Of a stretch of DNA of 64,000 nt, positions 60,318 through 64,000 are shown one piece after another. The stretch's first letter is position 1. The number at the start of each line of letters is the position of its first letter. Source of the DNA: Limnohabitans sp. Rim47 (GTDB lineage: Bacteria; Pseudomonadota; Gammaproteobacteria; Burkholderiales; Burkholderiaceae_C); contig NZ_FBYA01000001.1 in assembly GCF_001517545.1 (NCBI RefSeq), positions 400,153 to 464,152 of the forward strand, read 5' to 3'. The position numbers were made by a program, and so were the translations under genes. Below the pieces are notes generated by a model. The model saw only the letters and a list, made by a program, of their open reading frames with translations. It searched no databases and was not told the origin of the DNA.

Positions 60318-61286
60318 ATGTTTGAAGTTTTGCGCGTCACCTTTCCGTTTTTTGCCTTGGTTTTGTGCGGCTACGCAGCGGCCCGCAAAGGTCTGTTGCC
60401 TTTGCAGGCCATTCCGGGCCTGAATGGTTTTGTGCTGTTTTTTGCGCTGCCGTGCATGTTGTTCCGCTTTGGTGCCAGCACGCCGATTGCCCAGTTGCTC
60501 GATGCCGGGGTGTTTTTCACCTATTTGTTGTGTGCCTTGCTGATGGTGGCGTTCAGTGTGGCCATCAGCCTGAATGAACGCATCCGCTGGAACGATGCTT
60601 CCTTGGGTGCTTTGGTGGCCGCTTTTCCCAACACCGGCTTCATGGGCGTGCCCTTGCTGGTGGCCTTGTTGGGGCCGGAGGCCGCTGGCCCGGCCATCGT
60701 CACCATTTTGGTGGACATGGTGATCACGTCGTCGCTGTGTGTTGCCTTGTCACGCATGGACGCGGCGGGCGAGCACGGCGTGGCCGGTGCGGCCCGCAAA
60801 GCCTTGGCTGGTGTGGTGCGCAACCCCATGCCTTGGGCGATTTCTTTGGGCGGCGCTTTTTCTTTCTGGAACCTTGAGTTGGTCGGCCCCGTGGCCAAAA
60901 CCGTGGGTTTGCTGGCCGATGCGGCCTCGCCCGTGGCTTTGTTCACCATTGGCGCGGTATTGGCCCGGTCACAAATGCTGGCCCATCAACGCCCGCATGG
61001 CCCGTTGAAGTGGGCGGATTATTTGCCGGTGTCCTTGACCAAGCTGCTGTTGCACCCGGTGTTGGTGTTGTTGGTGGCGGGCACGGCTGTGCAAATGGGG
61101 GTGCCGATTGCGCCGTTTGCCTTGATGGTGATGGTGTTGGTGGCGGCTTTGCCCAGCGCCAGCAACGTGTCACTGTTGGCCGAGCGCTTGGGGGCCGACA
61201 ACGGCCGCATTGCCCGCATCATTTTGGTCACCACTTCGGCTGCATTTTTGACCTTTTCGGGTGCGGTGGCTTTGCTCAAGCCCTGA
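60318..61286 (+). CDS. AEC family transporter (auxin efflux carrier-like permease)
   Basis: 322 residues with about ten helices in two groups around a short polar segment. The first helix FPFFALVLCGYAAARKG and the block FPNTGFMGVPLLVALLG near 105 are typical for bacterial AEC proteins such as MdcF/YfdV, which carry malonate or other small organic acids. It is not an auxin carrier in bacteria. It diverges from the helicase gene (156 bases between start codons) and converges with priA, whose stop lies 22 bases downstream. Confidence 0.88.
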   Translation: MFEVLRVTFPFFALVLCGYAAARKGLLPLQAIPGLNGFVLFFALPCMLFRFGASTPIAQLLDAGVFFTYLLCALLMVAFSVAISLNERIRWNDASLGALVAAFPNTGFMGVPLLVALLGPEAAGPAIVTILVDMVITSSLCVALSRMDAAGEHGVAGAARKALAGVVRNPMPWAISLGGAFSFWNLELVGPVAKTVGLLADAASPVALFTIGAVLARSQMLAHQRPHGPLKWADYLPVSLTKLLLHPVLVLLVAGTAVQMGVPIAPFALMVMVLVAALPSASNVSLLAERLGADNGRIARIILVTTSAAFLTFSGAVALLKP

Positions 61287-61308
61287 GCGCCACGGCGCAC
61301 ATTCGCGA

Positions 61309-63405
61309 TCAAATCGCCTGCGGGTCCACGTCGACCAACCACCGAATCACCCCTTTGTGTTCTGGCTGGCTGCGCACTTGGTGCAGCACCCCGTGCAGGT
61401 GCCACAGCACTTTTTGCAGCCCCATGCGAGTGGGGCTTTCCAGCAGCATTTGGGCACGTTCCACATCAGCCACGCGCTGCATGCTCATGGGCACGGCCGG
61501 GTACAGGCTGACTTGCATGACCAGATCTGCGGTGGCGGGGTCGGCGCTCAGGTGCAGTTCAAGTGCTTCACGCGCCGCGTTCAGCAGCGCTTGGGCGGCC
61601 TCTTGGGTGCGGGCATCGGCGCGCAGCAGGGCCTGGTGGCTGATGGGGGGCAGGTCGGCGGCGGTGCGCTCGGCCAGTTCGCTGGCGGCAAAGGCCGGGT
61701 AGTCGTGTTGTTTGAGCGCTTCAAACAGCGCATGTTGGGGGTGAAAGGTTTGCACCCACATTTCGCTGGTGGCGCTTTGGGCGGCGTCGCGTCCGGCGCG
61801 GCCAGCCGCTTGCATGAGCAGGGCAAACAGGCGCTCAGGTGCTCTGAAGTCACTCGAAAACAGCGCGGTGTCGGGGTTGACGGCAGCCACCAGGGTGATG
61901 CGCCGAAAGTCGTGCCCTTTGGCAATCATCTGTGTGCCCACCAAGATGTCCACTTCGCCAGAATGCACCGAGGCCAATTGGCTTTCCAGCGTCCCTTTCA
62001 GGCGCGTGGTGTCGGCGTCGATGCGGGCGATGCGGATGGGGCCGCCATCGGGTCGCTTCACATGGGCCAGCAGTTCGCCCAAATGCTCTTCAAGCTGTTC
62101 GGTGCCTCGGCCTATCGGGGCGATGTCGGCGTTGCCGCACTCGGGGCAGGCTCGTGGCACACGCTCGGTCAAGCCGCAGTGGTGGCAGCGCAGGGTGCGG
62201 TCGATTTTGTGAAATACCCGAAACGCGCTGCAGTGTTTGCATTCGCTTTTCCAGCCGCAGTCGGCGCAATGCAGCACCGGGGCATAGCCGCGTCGGTTGA
62301 GCAGCAGCATGCACTGCTCGCCGCGCTCCACCCGCTCCTGCAAGGCTGCCACCAAGGGCGCTGACAGCACGGCGCGGCGTGCTTGTTTGTTCATGTCGAC
62401 CCGGCGCACCTTGGGCAGTTGGCCGGTGCCAATGCGCGAGGGCATGTGCAGCCGCAGGTAGCGCCCGCCTTCTTCTGCGGGGCGGCTCAGGTGCCAGCTT
62501 TCGAGCGAGGGCGTGGCCGATGCCAGCAACACGGTGGTGTTTTGCAAACGGCCTCGGTACACCGCCAGGTCGCGGGCCGAGTAGCGCGCGCCTTCTTGTT
62601 GTTTGTAGCTGGGGTCATGTTCTTCATCGACCACGATGAGCTTCAGGTGTGGCATGGACGCAAAAATGGCCATGCGCGTGCCCAGCACGATGCGGGCGTG
62701 GCCGGCATGGGCGGCCAGCCAGCCTTTGAGGCGCTGAGCGGGCGTCATGCCGCTGTGCATGGAGACCACGGCGTCTGCGCCAAAACGCGCTTGTACACGT
62801 TCTTCGAGCTGGGGTGTGAGGTTGATCTCCGGGACCATGAGCAGCGCCTGGGCCTGCGGGTCGGCCGCCAACATGCGTTCGACGGCTTGCAAATACACCT
62901 CGGTCTTGCCGCTGCCGGTGCTGCCAAACAACAAGAACGGCCCTGTGCCTGCGGCCATTTGCGCCAGCACTTGGCTTTGCTCGTCGGACAAGGCGGGGCC
63001 GGGCGTGGTCTGCACGACGCGCTCGGTGTTTTGCTTTTTCAGGCGGCGGGCCAGTTGTTCGTGGGTCAGGTCGCGCAGCTGCGGTGGCAGGGCCGACAAA
63101 GCGACCTCGCCCAAAGAGCGCTGGTAATACTGGGCCGAAAACTGCACCAGCTGCCGCCAAGCGTGGTCCAGCGGGGCTACGCCGTCCAGCACCCCCAGCA
63201 CGTCGCGCATGGCCGAGGCGGGCATGTCGCTGGGCGCTGCGTCTTGCACGGCCCAGACCACGCCCAACACGTCGCGCTTGCCCAAAGGCACGCGCACCAG
63301 TTGGCCCGCTTGCACCTCAAAGGGGCAGCGGTAGCTCAGCAGCCCCCCCACTTGGCTGTGGGCGGGGGTCTGGACAGCGACGTCAATCCAGCGGTGGGTG
63401 CTCAC
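61309..63405 (-). CDS. priA: Primosomal protein N' (replication restart helicase PriA)
   Basis: 698 residues: N-terminal DNA-binding domain (1-105), SF2 helicase with Walker A LFGSTGSGKTEVYL near residue 155 and DEEH box VVDEEHDPSYKQQE near 245, and two zinc clusters with eight cysteines in the CADCGWKSECKHC ... CHHCGLTERVPRACPEC region near 400. It reloads the replisome at stalled forks. The start is GTG at 63405 with GGGA about five bases upstream; an out-of-frame ATG overlaps it. It lies downstream of hemE in the same direction, with a terminator and an AT-rich spacer between. Confidence 0.95.
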   Translation of the reverse strand: MSTHRWIDVAVQTPAHSQVGGLLSYRCPFEVQAGQLVRVPLGKRDVLGVVWAVQDAAPSDMPASAMRDVLGVLDGVAPLDHAWRQLVQFSAQYYQRSLGEVALSALPPQLRDLTHEQLARRLKKQNTERVVQTTPGPALSDEQSQVLAQMAAGTGPFLLFGSTGSGKTEVYLQAVERMLAADPQAQALLMVPEINLTPQLEERVQARFGADAVVSMHSGMTPAQRLKGWLAAHAGHARIVLGTRMAIFASMPHLKLIVVDEEHDPSYKQQEGARYSARDLAVYRGRLQNTTVLLASATPSLESWHLSRPAEEGGRYLRLHMPSRIGTGQLPKVRRVDMNKQARRAVLSAPLVAALQERVERGEQCMLLLNRRGYAPVLHCADCGWKSECKHCSAFRVFHKIDRTLRCHHCGLTERVPRACPECGNADIAPIGRGTEQLEEHLGELLAHVKRPDGGPIRIARIDADTTRLKGTLESQLASVHSGEVDILVGTQMIAKGHDFRRITLVAAVNPDTALFSSDFRAPERLFALLMQAAGRAGRDAAQSATSEMWVQTFHPQHALFEALKQHDYPAFAASELAERTAADLPPISHQALLRADARTQEAAQALLNAAREALELHLSADPATADLVMQVSLYPAVPMSMQRVADVERAQMLLESPTRMGLQKVLWHLHGVLHQVRSQPEHKGVIRWLVDVDPQAI

Positions 63406-63514
63406 ATTTTTCCCGGTGTTTTAAATGAAATACGCAATGTAAAAGTTAGCTGAATTCTTGGAAAAAGGTGTAAGTCATTGATTTATCAGCACTTTGGCCT
63501 TGATTCAGAAAATC

Positions 63515-63523
63515 TGTGGATAA
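63515..63523 (-). promoter_or_regulatory. Exact DnaA box upstream of priA
   Basis: The minus strand reads TTATCCACA, identical to the high-affinity E. coli DnaA box. A related TTATGCACA (one mismatch) lies at 63710-63702 on the same strand. It is about 110 bases upstream of the priA start codon, so it may serve DnaA control of priA. Confidence 0.5.
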
Positions 63524-63738
63524 CTTTGTTGAAAACTCGGTCTGGATGCGCTGGAAGCCTTGAAAATCAAGCTTTCCGTCAAAGTGCCCATTCAATGTGC
63601 AAGATTAAAAGTTCAATGAAATCAACAACTTGCAATTTTGCCTGTGCGCCACGCTTGCTGCTTTGCAACAAATCAAGCGGCCTTGAGGGAGTGTTTACTT
63701 TTGTGCATAAGTCAAGCGTTTGAGCCCATTTATTTTGC

Positions 63739-63766
63739 AAAAAACCCGTGGAAATACGGGTTTTTT
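63739..63766 (-). terminator. Intrinsic terminator of hemE
   Basis: AAAAAACCCGT (63739-63749) and ACGGGTTTTTT (63756-63766) form a perfect 11-base stem with a 6-nt loop; read on the minus strand the hairpin is followed by TTTTTT and TGCAAAATAAA. It lies 38 bases beyond the hemE stop and can also work in the other direction. Confidence 0.88.
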
Positions 63767-63803
63767 ATGCTAACGGCCTGACTTTGTGCTTCGGTCGCTG
63801 ACT

Positions 63804-64000
63804 TTATTTTTGGCGCAAAGCCCGTGAGTGGCTGTGCACCGTCTCGACCAGGGCCGACACATGCTCTGGCGGTGTGAATTGGCTGATACCGTGGCCCAGA
63901 TTGAAGATGTGCGTTGGCCCGGTGGTGGTCGGGTCGGTGTGCGGTGCGCCAAAGCTGTCCAGCACACGGCGCACCTCGGTGGCGATTTGCTCGGGTGGGG
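63804..64000 (-). CDS. hemE: Uroporphyrinogen decarboxylase, C-terminal end only
   Basis: The minus strand is open from the window edge to TAA at 63806-63804 and encodes about 65 residues. The end reads GPTHIFNLGHGISQFTPPEHV...VHSHSRALRQK, matching the conserved HemE C-terminus (IFNLGHGI-x-PFT/QxTPPEHV). HemE removes four carboxyl groups from uroporphyrinogen III in haem synthesis. The active site and start are outside the window. It is oriented toward priA. Confidence 0.93.
   Translation of the reverse strand, partial: PPEQIATEVRRVLDSFGAPHTDPTTTGPTHIFNLGHGISQFTPPEHVSALVETVHSHSRALRQK

Larger units (their letters stand above)
63406..63803. other. 398-base AT-rich spacer between priA and hemE
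   Basis: No credible gene; an 81-codon open frame on the plus strand (63478-63723) has no ribosome-binding site and no recognisable product. The stretch is clearly richer in A and T than the rest of the window. It contains one exact DnaA box, a one-mismatch DnaA box at 63702-63710 and the hemE terminator. The priA promoter must be here. Confidence 0.6.

Noticed and set aside
63478..63723. An 81-codon plus-strand gene in the priA/hemE spacer
   Set aside because: No ribosome-binding site, no recognisable motif, and it overlaps sequence that looks regulatory.
1..64000. CRISPR arrays, insertion sequences, prophage genes, tRNA or rRNA genes
   Set aside because: No regularly spaced repeats, transposase or integrase motifs, phage structural proteins, or recognisable RNA gene sequence were found on either strand.

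Overview
The window reads as a piece of a GC-rich betaproteobacterial chromosome, most likely order Burkholderiales, family Comamonadaceae (Limnohabitans/Rhodoferax-like). This is an inference from gene content: a T. ferrooxidans-type glutamate-cysteine ligase, orphan Bug/TTT solute receptors, DUF1800/DUF1501 pairs, a high-affinity liv-type operon with CoA ligases, and priA next to hemE. I see no rRNA, tRNA, insertion sequence, prophage or CRISPR array. Genes are densely packed and nearly all are intact; only the two edge genes (proA at the left, hemE at the right) are cut.

Layout. 1-7.1 kb: end of proA, gshA, kup, an exported DUF1800/DUF1501 pair, psd. 7.2-12.6 kb: a NodIJ-type ABC exporter, a membrane protein coupled to an Asp/Glu-racemase-like protein that lacks both catalytic cysteines, 3-hydroxybutyryl-CoA dehydrogenase, SrkA kinase. 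12.6-20.3 kb: a glucose module, glk - gtrS - gltR divergent from gtsABCD, in the arrangement known from Pseudomonas. 20.3-25.5 kb: an MFS transporter divergent from a LysR regulator, an orphan TTT receptor and a sulfatase. 25.6-29.7 kb: htpG, an iron/phosphonate-type receptor and an RluF-like pseudouridine synthase. 29.7-39.1 kb: a Crp/Fnr regulator divergent from an operon of acyl-CoA synthetase, LivG/H/M/K/F and a PaaK-like ligase, which looks like uptake plus CoA activation of a carboxylic acid. 39.2-43.2 kb: a second orphan TTT receptor, a small exported protein, and a LuxR-type regulator with a hybrid histidine kinase.

43.2-55.0 kb: an alpha-glucoside system made of a porin, a LacI regulator and an agl-like operon (receptor, two permeases, GH13, ATPase, second GH13, MATE exporter). 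Three copies of a TGCAA-N-CG-N-TTGCA palindrome lie upstream of the porin and of the receptor gene, so the LacI protein can be assigned a likely operator. 55.0-64.0 kb: tonB-exbB-exbD-exbD, a lipoprotein overlapping a Rep/UvrD helicase gene, an AEC transporter, priA and the 3' end of hemE.

Nothing here is a wholly unknown system. The least ordinary signals are a livH-type gene whose ribosome-binding site points at an ACG codon, a heat-shock promoter for htpG whose -10 element sits inside the terminator hairpin of the upstream gene, the cysteine-less racemase homologue, the LacI operator set, and hairpin clusters behind the ABC receptor genes.
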